From Thalassotalea insulae (GTDB lineage Bacteria > Pseudomonadota > Gammaproteobacteria > Enterobacterales > Alteromonadaceae): a DNA stretch of 64,000 nucleotides. The notes below the pieces were generated by a model. The model did not search any database, was not told the DNA's origin, and worked only from the letters and a program-made list of their open reading frames with translations. Made by a program: the position numbers and the translations under genes. The stretch covers positions 1,860,001-1,924,000 of the forward strand of contig NZ_BSST01000001.1 in the NCBI RefSeq assembly GCF_030161395.1, read 5' to 3'. This document shows positions 52,194 to 61,831 of the stretch, in pieces (positions within the stretch are counted from its first letter, which is position 1; every line of letters begins with the position of its first letter).

Positions 52194-52619
52194 TTATATT
52201 GCCGGGGCGTTGGCACCACCCAAAGAGGAAAAAACGACTGTTTCCTCTTTGGAAACTCGGCAACTGCTCCTGCGTTGCTCTAATAACTTACGTCCTGTAA
52301 GAATCCTCGTCGTCCAGCACAACGAAACACTTTGATGGGAAAGGTGTAAACTTTAAACGCTCGTTATTACAACGAGCTTCATCACTAAATTTGAACGAAG
52401 CATAGGTCTGCTTTGGCAAAATGTCTGGATGAAACATTCAATCACAGCTATAGCCATCATGGATGATGGCAAAGCGCAGTGGCATGGGGACATGCCATCA
52501 AAGTGTTTGCTCGATGATTGAATTTTTCAGTAAGAATAACATTTTGCAGCAGCGCGGGAGAGTCCAGAGAGGGTTCGCGTAAACCCTTTCTGGGTGCCGT
52601 CGCCACTGCGACAATATAA
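52194..52619. repeat. 426-bp multi-hairpin non-coding element with terminal inverted repeats
   Basis: Ends TTATATTG (52194-52201) and CAATATAA (52612-52619) are inverted. Inside are perfect hairpins at 52220-52252 (12 bp), 52287-52301 (5 bp), 52359-52377 (7 bp), 52453-52470 (8 bp) and 52480-52497 (7 bp), and an imperfect one near 52566-52592. Long-range pairs also exist, including AAACACTTTGATGG (52325-52338) with CCATCAAAGTGTTT (52495-52508). There is no ORF. It is probably a non-autonomous mobile repeat or a structured RNA. It fills most of the 589-bp gap 52099-52687. Confidence 0.6.
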
Positions 52620-52687
52620 CTATAAAAAAACACCAAGCTATTAAGTATTTTTCTCGTTCAGTTACATTAAACTAAGAACTGTCTAAA

Positions 52688-54433
52688 CTAACTTTTCTGC
52701 TGCTTGATCCAATCTTTCGTTAACTCTTCTAGTAATGCCATCGGCAAACTACCATTTTTTAACAGCTGATCATGGAATAAACGGATATTAAATTTATCAC
52801 CGAGTTCCTGTTCTGCAAGAGCACGTAATTCACGGATCTTGATTTCACCAATTTTATAAGCCAAAGCCTGACCTGGCCAACTGATATAACGGTCGATTTG
52901 ACCAATAACATCCGCCATACTCAAGGCTGTATTTTCCGCTAAATAATCAATTGCTTGCTGGCGTGACCAGCCTTTAGCATGCATACCGGTATCAACCACT
53001 AAACGGCAAGCGCGCCATGCTTCATAAGTTAAACGACCAAAGTCACTATAAGGATCCTGATAAAAACCGATCTCTTTACCTAAACGCTCAGAGTAAAGTC
53101 CCCAACCTTCACCATAAGCGGCGTGGTACAAAGTTTTTCTAAATTCTGGCATGTCCACTTCCTGCGCTATTGCACTTTGAAAATGATGGCCAGGTTCAGC
53201 TTCATGGAAAGTTAAGGCTTCAAGCGTATATAACGGCTGGCTTTTTAAATCTTTAGTATCTAAAAAGTAAGTACCTGAAGTCGTGCCACTACCGTCGGAA
53301 GCAACATAGTAAGCACCGCCATTTGGTGCGGGTTTAATATCAAAGGTCTGTCTTGGTAGTACCGAGAACCACTTAGGCAATTGTGCCGCCATTTTACGGG
53401 TAATATAACTGGCTTTTTCCAGCATATCGCGCTCAGAATCCGTATAGAACCTTTCATCAGTGCGTAAAAATTTAATAAAGGCTTTAAAATCCCCTTTAAA
53501 ACCAACTTTATTAATAATCGCCTGCATCTCACCACGAATGCGTTTTACTTCATCTAGCCCTAACTGATGTATTTCATCTGCCGTCATATCTGTGGTGGTA
53601 TAAAACTCGATCAAATATTTATAATAGTCTTTCCCCCCAGATAACTCGCTGATACCTACAGTTTTACGACAGTGCGGCATATATTCCTGAGTAAAGAAAT
53701 CATAAAACTTCTGATACTCAGGAATCACTTTTTCTTTAATCAATGACGTAGTTTGTTCAGTAAAATACGCTTTATCCTGCTGCGAAAAGTTTGCTGGTAA
53801 GTTCGCTATCGGACCGTAAAAATCACTTTGAGTAACATCGTCAACGATATGCTTGCTGATCCCTTTATGGTAATTTTTAAAGGTTTCACAATAATGGGTA
53901 TGACCTGCTTTAATCGCTTGTTTTAAATCAACAATATGTTCCTGATTATAACGTGGAAAATCTGCCAAACTGATTAAATAGTTCTGGTAATCCTTTTTCG
54001 TTAAAAAGGACATATTAGCTGGTGCACCAGCAAAATAACTGTGGAAGCCACTGTAATAAGTGAGCGGATAGAAATGATCCAGCTGCTGATAACTTTTTGC
54101 CTCAGTTTGACGCTCATATTTAAACAAACGATAAGTGACTTGCTCTTCAGGCGTCAACTGTTCCAACGCAATATTATCTAAGCGCTTTAGTAATTTGGTA
54201 TTGTATGCCTGACGACGATCTCTGCCATGTTGTGACATTTCCGGCAATTTGCCATTCATGCGAAAAGCATCAGGATCTTTACGGAAAAATACTTGTTCTT
54301 TATTCGCAGTTTGCCAATGTTCTTGCAGCAATTGTTGTAAACGCTCACTGGCACTTAATTCAAAGGCACTAGTGACACTAGCACATAAGGTACTAACGCT
54401 AAGCACGAGCGACTTAATTAGGGTACGTTTCAT
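52688..54433 (-). CDS. Secreted DUF885 protein (peptidase-like)
   Basis: 581 residues with a signal peptide (cleavage near VTSAFE, residue 23). DUF885 features: MAAQLPKWFSVLPRQTF, ASDGSGTTSGTYFL, the metal-site motif LTFHEAEPGHHFQ and EGWGLYSERLGKEIGFYQDPYSDFGRL. HExxxGHH-like motifs in this family suggest a zinc-dependent hydrolase of peptides. The AQKIGEIKIRELR-type end segment (LAYKIGEIKIRELRA) is also conserved. Monocistronic. Confidence 0.9.
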   Translation of the reverse strand: MKRTLIKSLVLSVSTLCASVTSAFELSASERLQQLLQEHWQTANKEQVFFRKDPDAFRMNGKLPEMSQHGRDRRQAYNTKLLKRLDNIALEQLTPEEQVTYRLFKYERQTEAKSYQQLDHFYPLTYYSGFHSYFAGAPANMSFLTKKDYQNYLISLADFPRYNQEHIVDLKQAIKAGHTHYCETFKNYHKGISKHIVDDVTQSDFYGPIANLPANFSQQDKAYFTEQTTSLIKEKVIPEYQKFYDFFTQEYMPHCRKTVGISELSGGKDYYKYLIEFYTTTDMTADEIHQLGLDEVKRIRGEMQAIINKVGFKGDFKAFIKFLRTDERFYTDSERDMLEKASYITRKMAAQLPKWFSVLPRQTFDIKPAPNGGAYYVASDGSGTTSGTYFLDTKDLKSQPLYTLEALTFHEAEPGHHFQSAIAQEVDMPEFRKTLYHAAYGEGWGLYSERLGKEIGFYQDPYSDFGRLTYEAWRACRLVVDTGMHAKGWSRQQAIDYLAENTALSMADVIGQIDRYISWPGQALAYKIGEIKIRELRALAEQELGDKFNIRLFHDQLLKNGSLPMALLEELTKDWIKQQKS

Positions 54434-54594
54434 TTCAACACCTGTTGTTATTTTAATTCGCTATAGTGTAATGAAAATAGCAAGGTTAAGTCTAATCACC
54501 AGTGAAAATTTCACTAGGATTATTGTCGCTAAATGTAAATTAATGAACCTGGGGTCACTTTATGCTAGTTTAAACACTTAGTAACAATAGTTAG

Positions 54595-55089
54595 ATGATT
54601 TCCATGATTAAATTTTCTCGTGCAGGCTGGAACAATATTATTATTTTTGCCGTCATGGGCTTTATTTTATTGATCAATGCCACCCATGATAATGTTTTTA
54701 CCAGCAGGACAAGCTTGCCGGAAAATCATTATATTTTAGGTGAAAATAGCGTTATTTTAACCCTTACCCTGAATCAACAAATCAAAGTTGAACGTATCGG
54801 CAACAGCTGGCGAGCTACCCCCCCCGCTCTTAGTGGTCAGGCGCTCGAGCAAATGATGTTAAGTTGGCAGCGGCTTGAGGGAGATAAGATTGCCCCTCCA
54901 GATAATATTGATCCACAGTTGGGACTGATCATCAGTATTGAAGTAGCAGGGCAGGCACAAGCTAACGTATTAACTTTACATATCGCAGAACAGCAATTAT
55001 TGATTTATCACCATCAGGATAAACTCTGGTATGCCTTAGCCCTACCGATTTACCAACAACTTTTGCCAGAACAGCTCTTTAATTCCTAA
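54595..55089 (+). CDS. Single-pass membrane protein of unknown function
   Basis: 164 residues (starts at 54595 or 54604). One N-terminal helix (about 12-28, IIIFAVMGFILLINATH) and a periplasmic beta-rich domain (YILGENSVILTLTLNQQIKVERIGNSWRATPP). No family was recognised with certainty; the layout resembles small proteins that sit before the ATP-grasp gene in related genomes only by position here. The next gene starts 32 bp later on the same strand. Confidence 0.6.
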   Translation: MISMIKFSRAGWNNIIIFAVMGFILLINATHDNVFTSRTSLPENHYILGENSVILTLTLNQQIKVERIGNSWRATPPALSGQALEQMMLSWQRLEGDKIAPPDNIDPQLGLIISIEVAGQAQANVLTLHIAEQQLLIYHHQDKLWYALALPIYQQLLPEQLFNS

Positions 55090-55120
55090 AGCAACTTGAT
55101 AAAAACAGCAGGATAACAAC

Positions 55121-56020
55121 ATGAAAAAATGCGCAATACTTTCCATGGACTGTTTAGATGATTTTGAAAGTTACGATACTCTCATAGAAGCGCCGTTATT
55201 AGCATTAGGTTGGCAAACGGAAACCGTTTCCTGGCGTAGTAAAAATGTTGACTGGAATAATTACCATGCGGTGATTATTCGTACCCCTTGGGATTATCAG
55301 GATGATGCGCCAGCGTTTCTCAGAGTGCTTGAACAGATTGAACAATCTTCCGCCCACCTAGAAAACAACCTCAATATAGTGCGCTGGAATATTGATAAAA
55401 TTTACCTGCAAGATTTAGAAAAAAATGGTGTCACTTTAGTTCCTACACTTTGGCATCAGCGCTTAACTGACAAACAACTTACCTGTGATAACATCACTAG
55501 TTATTTTGCACAACTAAATTGCCAGCAGCTAATAATAAAACCTCGTATTAGTGCCAATGCCGATAATACTTTCTGGCTCAAGGAAAACGAGATAGCCGTA
55601 AAATTACCAGCAATCAATAGCGCATTTGCTAATCGCGACTATATGGTTCAACCATTTATGGAAAACATTATTACAGAAGGTGAGTACTCACTTTTTTATT
55701 TCAACGGACAATATAGCCATGCCATTCTAAAAACACCAAAAAATGATGATTTTCGTGTGCAAGAAGAACATGGTGGTCGATTGGCAGCCATAGCGCCGGA
55801 AGCCAAATTAGTTGAGCAAGCAACACAATGTCTTGATGCTATCGCCAAGCAGCATCAAATGCCTTTATACGCTCGGGTCGATCTTGTCCGTTTTGGCGAG
55901 CAATTTGCGTTAATGGAGGCGGAACTAATTGAACCTTCACTGTATTTTAATATGGATAATCAATCAGCTGAGCGCTTTGCTCAAGCTTTTGTCACCAGAA
56001 TGAACCGACTCAGCCTTTAA
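55121..56020 (+). CDS. ATP-grasp domain protein (RimK/DcsG-like)
   Basis: 299 residues. An N-terminal pre-ATP-grasp segment (KKCAILSMDCLDDFESYDTLIEAPLLALGWQTETVSW, HAVIIRTPWDYQDD) is followed by the ATP-grasp core: QQLIIKPRISANADNTFW, DYMVQPFMENIITEGEYSLFYFNG, and the metal ligands in YARVDLVRFGEQFALMEAELIEPSLYF. It resembles DcsG/RimK-like ligases, which join a carboxylate to an amine. The substrate is unknown. It lies 12 bp ahead of mutM and may share its transcript. Confidence 0.82.
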   Translation: MKKCAILSMDCLDDFESYDTLIEAPLLALGWQTETVSWRSKNVDWNNYHAVIIRTPWDYQDDAPAFLRVLEQIEQSSAHLENNLNIVRWNIDKIYLQDLEKNGVTLVPTLWHQRLTDKQLTCDNITSYFAQLNCQQLIIKPRISANADNTFWLKENEIAVKLPAINSAFANRDYMVQPFMENIITEGEYSLFYFNGQYSHAILKTPKNDDFRVQEEHGGRLAAIAPEAKLVEQATQCLDAIAKQHQMPLYARVDLVRFGEQFALMEAELIEPSLYFNMDNQSAERFAQAFVTRMNRLSL

Positions 56021-56032
56021 TAGAAAACAATT

Positions 56033-56848
56033 ATGCCAGAATTACCAGAAGTAGAAGTATGCCGACTCGGTATCACCCCTCACATTCTAAACCAGCAAGT
56101 CATTAACGTGCAGGTGCGTCATAAACAATTACGCTGGCCAATACCTGACGAAGTACAGCAACTGGTAAATCACAAAGTGGAGGCGATTGAACGTCGTTCT
56201 AAGTACTTATTGCTGAAATTCTCCCACGGCACTTTATTATTACATCTTGGCATGTCAGGCACAGTTAGAGTTGTTGATAGTAGCGTCGCTGTAAAAAAGC
56301 ATGATCATTTTGATTTAGTATTTGCCCACGGCAAAATATTGCGCCTTAACGATCCGCGACGCTTTGGCGCAGTATTATGGTTTGAACAACACATAGATCA
56401 TCAGGGGATTTTAGCTAAACTTGGACCTGAGCCACTGAGCGATGATTTTACTTATGGTTACCTTTACCAAAAAGCACAAAAACGTAAAGTCCCCATTAAA
56501 ACCTTTTTAATGAATAATCAAATCGTGGTCGGCGTCGGTAATATTTACGCTAATGAAGCCTTATTTCAAGCCGGTATTTTACCAACCACGCTTGCAACTG
56601 ACATTAATGAACAGCGTTTTGATCGCCTCACTGACATCATTAAAAAGGTATTAGCGGCAGCAATTGAACAAGGCGGGACAACGTTAAAGGACTTTACCCA
56701 GTCAGATGGTAAGCCCGGCTATTTTGCACAAGAATTAATGGTATACGGACGCGCAGGCAAGCCATGTATGAATTGTAAGACATCGTTAGAAGAAATCCGA
56801 CAAAGTAACCGTAGCTCGGTTTTTTGCCCCAACTGTCAAACGGATTAG
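56033..56848 (+). CDS. mutM: Formamidopyrimidine-DNA glycosylase
   Basis: 271 residues. The catalytic N-terminus PELPEVEV (proline nucleophile after Met removal), LLLHLGMSGTVRV, the H2TH segment NQIVVGVGNIYANEALF and a C-terminal zinc finger (CMNCKTSLEE...SSVFCPNC) are complete. It removes 8-oxoguanine and formamidopyrimidines from DNA. Confidence 0.97.
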   Translation: MPELPEVEVCRLGITPHILNQQVINVQVRHKQLRWPIPDEVQQLVNHKVEAIERRSKYLLLKFSHGTLLLHLGMSGTVRVVDSSVAVKKHDHFDLVFAHGKILRLNDPRRFGAVLWFEQHIDHQGILAKLGPEPLSDDFTYGYLYQKAQKRKVPIKTFLMNNQIVVGVGNIYANEALFQAGILPTTLATDINEQRFDRLTDIIKKVLAAAIEQGGTTLKDFTQSDGKPGYFAQELMVYGRAGKPCMNCKTSLEEIRQSNRSSVFCPNCQTD

Positions 56849-56859
56849 CAAATAAAGAG

Positions 56860-57288
56860 CTATTCTTCTGCTGGCTTATCAATCGTTTGAATATCTTTAA
56901 ACTGCGCTTTAGTTATTGGGTATATGGTTTTAATGATGCACTTAATTTCTGGCGAATCAACTGCCGACACCGAATCAAAACGCGCATGAAGGCTCGTATC
57001 ATGACCACGATTCACTATGATAGTATGCGCCCAGGGAATATCATGGCAAAACCCAGACAATTCAATAAGATACCGACGCCTAGGTGAAGAGGAAAGGACA
57101 ATAAAGTCATTACTTAAGCTGTTCCAACCATAAAATCGAAATGAATTAACCTGCTTAACAGAATTAAGTGCATTACTCACAATATATTCGCGCAACGCTT
57201 GATCTTTTTCCGCAAACGCCGACTTGTCATTGTGCGCACAAGCCGATAACAAAACGCTGAGTACTACCAGTTTTAAAAAGCTCATCAT
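56860..57288 (-). CDS. DUF6491-like lipoprotein
   Basis: 142 residues from ATG 57288 (AGGAAGG just upstream; the next ATG at 57285 is equally possible). Lipobox VLLSAC (lipid cysteine about residue 17). The mature domain (QVNSFRFYGWNSLSNDFIVLSSSPRRRYLIELSGFC) matches DUF6491, a group of small secreted proteins of unknown function. It follows coaD by 43 bp on the same strand. Confidence 0.72.
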   Translation of the reverse strand: MMSFLKLVVLSVLLSACAHNDKSAFAEKDQALREYIVSNALNSVKQVNSFRFYGWNSLSNDFIVLSSSPRRRYLIELSGFCHDIPWAHTIIVNRGHDTSLHARFDSVSAVDSPEIKCIIKTIYPITKAQFKDIQTIDKPAEE

Positions 57289-57331
57289 AACCTTCCTCAA
57301 TCGAGTGATATCTTTATTATAAGCTAGTAGT

Positions 57332-57814
57332 TTACTTTGATAGTTTGGCTTCCAGAGCCTGTTTAACGACCGGATGAACAAACTGACTAACATCGCCATG
57401 ATGCAAGGCCACTTCCTTCACTAATGTCGACGAAATGAATGAGTTTTCTTCTGCCGGCGTTAAAAACACACTCTCAAGCTTCGGATATAAACGCCGGTTC
57501 ATATTCGCCAGCTGAAATTCATACTCAAAATCAGATACTGCTCGCAAGCCTCGGATCAAGACATTCGCCTGATGCTGTTTAGCAAAATCCACTAGCAGAC
57601 CACTAAAACCAACAACAGTAACGTTCGCTAACTCTTTGGTGACTTCTTCAATCATGGCAACCCGCTGTGCTAAATCAAATCTGGGTTGCTTACTAGGGCT
57701 TGCCGCCACCCCAACAATAACCTGTGAAAATAACTGACTCGCTCGTTCGATTAAGTCAGTGTGGCCATTGGTAACCGGGTCAAAAGTGCCAGGGTAAATT
57801 GCTTTAACTGTCAT
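57332..57814 (-). CDS. coaD: Phosphopantetheine adenylyltransferase
   Basis: 160 residues from ATG 57814, matching the family start KAIYPGTFDPVTNGHTDLIERA; an ATG at 57832 adds six residues. The HxGH-type signature TNGH and the C-terminal ENSFISSTLVKEVALHHGDVSQFVHP are present. It makes dephospho-CoA, the fourth step of coenzyme A synthesis. Confidence 0.97.
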   Translation of the reverse strand: MTVKAIYPGTFDPVTNGHTDLIERASQLFSQVIVGVAASPSKQPRFDLAQRVAMIEEVTKELANVTVVGFSGLLVDFAKQHQANVLIRGLRAVSDFEYEFQLANMNRRLYPKLESVFLTPAEENSFISSTLVKEVALHHGDVSQFVHPVVKQALEAKLSK

Positions 57815-57985
57815 TGTCTTACTATCATTCATTGATTAATAACCTTCATTGTAGTGCCGAGCTTAGGGCAATGACAACTAAGATAGTGTCAAAGGTGTTA
57901 AAGTATTTACTCGAAAAGACTTTTAATCCGATAAACATTGATAGTATTATAAGCAAATCGACTAATTAAACAGAAGTATAAGAGC

Positions 57986-58642
57986 ATGAAAACTCGCGAT
58001 AAAATAATTCAAGCCAGTATCGAGTTATTTAATGAACAAGGTGAGCGCAACGTTACCACTAATCATATCGCTGCTCATTTAGGCATTAGTCCGGGTAATC
58101 TTTATTATCATTTTCGCAATAAAGAAGACATTATCCTCTCCATCTACGAAGAATATGCCCGCAACCTGTTGTTAGAAACCTTCCCGCAAGTAAATCCTGA
58201 AATGAAGCCGTTAGATACGATTATCCTCTATATGGATGCAGTGTTTCAGGCATTAATGAAGTTTCGTTTTTTCTATGCGAACTTGCCGGTATTACTGGCC
58301 AAAAATCCGTTATTGCACGAAAAATATGTTGAAGTGCAACACACGATATCTAAACGTTTAAGTGAAATGCTGGTATCGCTCCGTGATGCGAATATGATGA
58401 CCTTTGAGGATGACGAACTAGCAGATATCGTCAGTATTTTACGTTTGATCAATACTTTCTGGTTAAGTTTTTATCAAACCCAAACAGAAAATACCGAAAT
58501 TAACGACTCAGTGTTTTTTGAAGGGGTATTGAAAATTTTGGTCTTGTTACGCCCTTATATCACAGCATCTGCTAAAGCTGACTTTCTTGAAGCACGCAAC
58601 ATGTATCAGCAACGTCATCAAGATGCGTTAAACGCAGCTTAA
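57986..58642 (+). CDS. TetR family transcriptional regulator
   Basis: 218 residues. The N-terminal helix-turn-helix reads NVTTNHIAAHLGISPGNLYYHFRNKEDI (about residues 22-49). The all-helical ligand domain is longer than average and has no recognisable ligand signature. The 153-bp region upstream, divergent from coaD, has no obvious operator palindrome. Targets unknown. Confidence 0.92.
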   Translation: MKTRDKIIQASIELFNEQGERNVTTNHIAAHLGISPGNLYYHFRNKEDIILSIYEEYARNLLLETFPQVNPEMKPLDTIILYMDAVFQALMKFRFFYANLPVLLAKNPLLHEKYVEVQHTISKRLSEMLVSLRDANMMTFEDDELADIVSILRLINTFWLSFYQTQTENTEINDSVFFEGVLKILVLLRPYITASAKADFLEARNMYQQRHQDALNAA

Positions 58643-58668
58643 GATGCACCTACTGAGTTAATGTAGTA

Positions 58669-59409
58669 TTAACTCAAATAGCCCTCCATCAGCTGTCGCC
58701 AATTATCAGGTTGCCAATGAAATTGCGAAAATTTAAGGCATTCCTTATTAAATGAGCGCAACAACCGGTCCATATTCTGTTGCTGCCACTGTTGTGCAGG
58801 TTTACGCTGCTCCCCCCGATCGAAATCAATTAGCCAAATTTTTTCCTGATCATCGATTAAAATATTATGAGCATTGAGGTCATGATGATAGATCCCTTGT
58901 TGATGGAATCGCTGAATACAATGTCCAATCGCACGCCAACTCGCTGCCGCTAATGTTTGTTCACTCAGCAATGCCACCAGATCTTTGGCGTGATTAATAC
59001 GTTCGCTGATAATATCAGCTTGATAAGTCAAACCGCTCCGTGTAATACGGTAAGCTACAGGCTTAGGTGCCGGTAAACCTAATACCGCTAACTGACTTAA
59101 TAAAGCAAATTCCTGTGCCGCTCGGGTCTTTTGATAACCAGTAAACAAATAACTGTCGTGTATAAGCTTACCAATTAACCCTCCTCGGTAATAATGCCTT
59201 AACACCCATTGCTGCTGTTGATGCTGAATAAAGTAGGTGGTGCCTCGTCCTTGTGCGGTACCGTTAACAGCATTACGCTGTTGCCAATAGTCGGCTTCAA
59301 ACATTTGCGGTGTGAAATTTTTCACCTGATCGCTATCATAAAGGCAATAACAATTATCTTGTTGAAAAACTTTTTGCTGACAATAATTTACAATTAGTGG
59401 AGAGTTCAA
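58669..59409 (-). CDS. kdkA: 3-deoxy-D-manno-octulosonic acid kinase
   Basis: 246 residues from a proposed TTG at 59409. Motifs: GRGTTYFIQHQQQQWVLRHYYRGGLIGKLI, LPAPKPVAYRI, the kinase loop GIYHHDLNAHNILIDDQ and IDFDRGEQR. KdkA phosphorylates the single Kdo residue of lipid A in Haemophilus-type LPS. It is divergent from a GT9 glycosyltransferase gene and close to waaA, which supports an LPS-core role. Confidence 0.9.
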   Translation of the reverse strand: MNSPLIVNYCQQKVFQQDNCYCLYDSDQVKNFTPQMFEADYWQQRNAVNGTAQGRGTTYFIQHQQQQWVLRHYYRGGLIGKLIHDSYLFTGYQKTRAAQEFALLSQLAVLGLPAPKPVAYRITRSGLTYQADIISERINHAKDLVALLSEQTLAAASWRAIGHCIQRFHQQGIYHHDLNAHNILIDDQEKIWLIDFDRGEQRKPAQQWQQQNMDRLLRSFNKECLKFSQFHWQPDNWRQLMEGYLS

Positions 59410-59459
59410 GATAATACGGCCTAGTTAGTAATGTTATCCTTGTATATTGTGGTGATTCA

Positions 59460-60527
59460 TTGAACCCGGGTCAATTAGCTCAAGTAAATAATTTATGTAT
59501 TTTACGACTTTCCGCTATCGGAGATGTTTGTCATGCCGTTGCTATGGTGCAACAAATTCAACGGCATTGGCCAAATATTAAAATCACTTGGGTGATCGGA
59601 AAAATAGAAGCAGCATTATTACAGGGCTTGCCTAACGTAGAGTTTGTTATTTTTGATAAAAAGGCAGGCTTTACAGGCTACCAAGAGTTACGAAAAACGT
59701 TAAAAGGCCGTAACTTTGATGTGTTATTACACATGCAGGTAGCATTACGCGCAAGCCTTGCCAGCCTATGTATTCCAGCAAAAGTGAAAATAGGCTTCGA
59801 CCATTTTCGCGCCAAAGAAGGGCAATGGCTATTTACTAATAAAAAAGTAGCGCCACTGAAAAATCCACATGTGTTAGAAGGCTTTTTAGGCTTTGCTCAA
59901 GCGCTTGGCGTACCATCACAACCACCGAGTTGGGAAATACCAATAGCTGATGAAGACATGCTTTGGGCCAGTGAAGCATTAAGCACATCAAAGCCCATAG
60001 CCGTACTTGCACCAGCTGCCAGTAAAGCAGAACGCAACTGGCACAGTGAAGGCTACGCGAAGACTGCTGATTATTTAGCCGAGCATGGTTTTGATATCAT
60101 TATATGCGGCGGCCCAACCACTCAGGAAAAACTACTTGCTGAAGAAATCATTAGTCTCAGTAACCACCGGCTGCACAACTTAGTTGGTAAAACCTCGTTA
60201 AAACAATTACTGGCGATGTTAAAGCTCGCTCATCTGGTAATAGCGCCGGATACCGGACCCGCTCATATGGCAGTAACCGTTGGAACACCAGTGATCGGCT
60301 TATATGCCCATTCAAATCCGTTACGTACTGGCCCTTACCTTTATCAAGATTACGTTGTTAGTTGCTATAAAGAGTCAATTGAAAGACAGCAAAATGCCCC
60401 TCTTACAGAGCTTCCCTGGGGTATTCGCGCTAAAGGTAAAGATTTAATGCGGGGAATTACGTTTAATCAGGTTAAAGATAAAATTCAGCTGTTATTAAAA
60501 GAGCAATACCCAGAGCTTGCATTTTAA
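59460..60527 (+). CDS. Glycosyltransferase family 9 (heptosyltransferase-like)
   Basis: 355 residues from a TTG at 59460 with GGTGA upstream. GT9 motifs: LRLSAIGDVCHAVAMVQQI at the start, the donor-binding LAPAASKAERNWHSEGYAK, and VIAPDTGPAHMAVTVGTPVIGLYAHSNPLRTGPY. It adds heptose (or a related sugar) to the LPS core. Its neighbours kdkA and waaA also act on Kdo/core sugars. Its stop overlaps the convergent waaA stop by 4 bp. WaaC/WaaF subfamily cannot be chosen from sequence alone. Confidence 0.88.
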   Translation: MNPGQLAQVNNLCILRLSAIGDVCHAVAMVQQIQRHWPNIKITWVIGKIEAALLQGLPNVEFVIFDKKAGFTGYQELRKTLKGRNFDVLLHMQVALRASLASLCIPAKVKIGFDHFRAKEGQWLFTNKKVAPLKNPHVLEGFLGFAQALGVPSQPPSWEIPIADEDMLWASEALSTSKPIAVLAPAASKAERNWHSEGYAKTADYLAEHGFDIIICGGPTTQEKLLAEEIISLSNHRLHNLVGKTSLKQLLAMLKLAHLVIAPDTGPAHMAVTVGTPVIGLYAHSNPLRTGPYLYQDYVVSCYKESIERQQNAPLTELPWGIRAKGKDLMRGITFNQVKDKIQLLLKEQYPELAF

Positions 60528-61831
60528 TGTTTTACTAATGCTAACAAAGCCTGCACTGAATATTCACTCGCTCCTTGGTTAGCCTGCACGACATTAAATG
60601 CCTGTTGTCCTAGTTGCTCCATCATCTGTGGTTGCTGCAACAATTGATCGACCGCTTGAGTTAGCGCATCTGTCATTTGTACTCGCGAGTAAGAATCTCT
60701 GGTTGTTAATTGCATGATCCCTTGCTTCGCCGTCAATTGTTTCATCACCGCTCTGAAATTTTTCATATCATGACCAACAACAATCGGTTTTTTAAACAAG
60801 GCCGGTTCTAATGGGTTATGGCCGCCAATAGAAGAAAAACTACCTCCCATAGTAACAATATCTGCCAAGCCACATAACGGCAGCAATTCACCCAGGCTAT
60901 CAATTAACCAAATATCATTTTCACTGGTCACCGGCCGCTCGGTACTACGCTTTATCGACTGAAAACCCTGTGCAAGACACAATTGATAAATTGATTCAAA
61001 ACGCTCCGGATGACGCGGCACCAGCACCAATAAAAGTTCGGGATACTTAACTTTTAGTTGAGCAAAGCTGGCTAATACCAACTCTTCATCACCAGGATGT
61101 GTGCTGGCAACCAGCCAGATTTTTCTTTGTTTAGCAATAAATTGTGCTAATAGCAGGGCCTTTTTTCTGACCGTTTCACTAATATGTAGATCATATTTTA
61201 GGTTACCAGAAACCTGACATTTTTCAGCATCAGCACCTAAGGCAATAAAGTTTTTCTGATTGTCACTACTTTGCGCTAGTATTTGTTGAAAACTTTGCAA
61301 GCTTGGTTTTATCAACCAACTCAATTTACGATAACTATTGATAGAATTATCCGATAAACGCCCATTAATCAGCTGTAATATTATTCCTCGTTGGTGGCAT
61401 TGCGCGATTAAATTCGGCCATAGTTCTGTTTCCATCAACACCACAGCTTTAGGGGCTAACGCTTTTAAAAACAACCAGCTACAAGGCCAGATATCTAATG
61501 GTAAATAACAATGTTGCACTCTGTCAGCAAATAACTTCTTCACTTGCGCCGAGCCTGTCGGGGTAAAGGTCGTGAAGGTGATAATTAGCTCAGGTGCCTG
61601 CTGTAGCAACAATTCAATATAACTTTTCAACGCAATCACTTCACCGACACTGGCAGCGTGGATCACAATACCGCCGATTTTAAAATCTGAATTAACAAAC
61701 CCTAAACGTTCGAAAATACGATAGCGATATTGTGGATGGTTGATTGAACGTAAAAGTAATACCACTATCAGTACAGGTAATAACAGCAGCAATAAGATAC
61801 GATAAAGCAATAAGCTAATAAAATAATGCAC
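60524..61831 (-). CDS. waaA: 3-deoxy-D-manno-octulosonic acid transferase (Kdo transferase)
   Basis: 435 residues. An N-terminal membrane helix and the FERLGF motif are followed by HAASVGEVIALKSYIELL, TFTTFTPTGSAQVKKLF, ELWPNLIAQCHQRG, WLVASTHPGDEELVL, ILVPRHPERFE, and GGSFSSIGGHNPLEPALFKKPIVVGHDMKNF. It transfers Kdo from CMP-Kdo to lipid IVA. Whether it is mono- or bifunctional is unclear; the adjacent kdkA suggests it adds one Kdo that is then phosphorylated. Confidence 0.95.
   Translation of the reverse strand: MHYFISLLLYRILLLLLLPVLIVVLLLRSINHPQYRYRIFERLGFVNSDFKIGGIVIHAASVGEVIALKSYIELLLQQAPELIITFTTFTPTGSAQVKKLFADRVQHCYLPLDIWPCSWLFLKALAPKAVVLMETELWPNLIAQCHQRGIILQLINGRLSDNSINSYRKLSWLIKPSLQSFQQILAQSSDNQKNFIALGADAEKCQVSGNLKYDLHISETVRKKALLLAQFIAKQRKIWLVASTHPGDEELVLASFAQLKVKYPELLLVLVPRHPERFESIYQLCLAQGFQSIKRSTERPVTSENDIWLIDSLGELLPLCGLADIVTMGGSFSSIGGHNPLEPALFKKPIVVGHDMKNFRAVMKQLTAKQGIMQLTTRDSYSRVQMTDALTQAVDQLLQQPQMMEQLGQQAFNVVQANQGASEYSVQALLALVKH

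Noticed and set aside
52201..52260. Integron attC site
   Set aside because: There are a GCGTTGG stretch and a long stem, but no matching GTTRRRY/RYYYAAC pair at the two ends, no cassette array and no integrase.
54249..54581. 110-codon plus-strand ORF
   Set aside because: It overlaps the signal-peptide end of the DUF885 gene and its upstream region in antisense, with no domain or SD.
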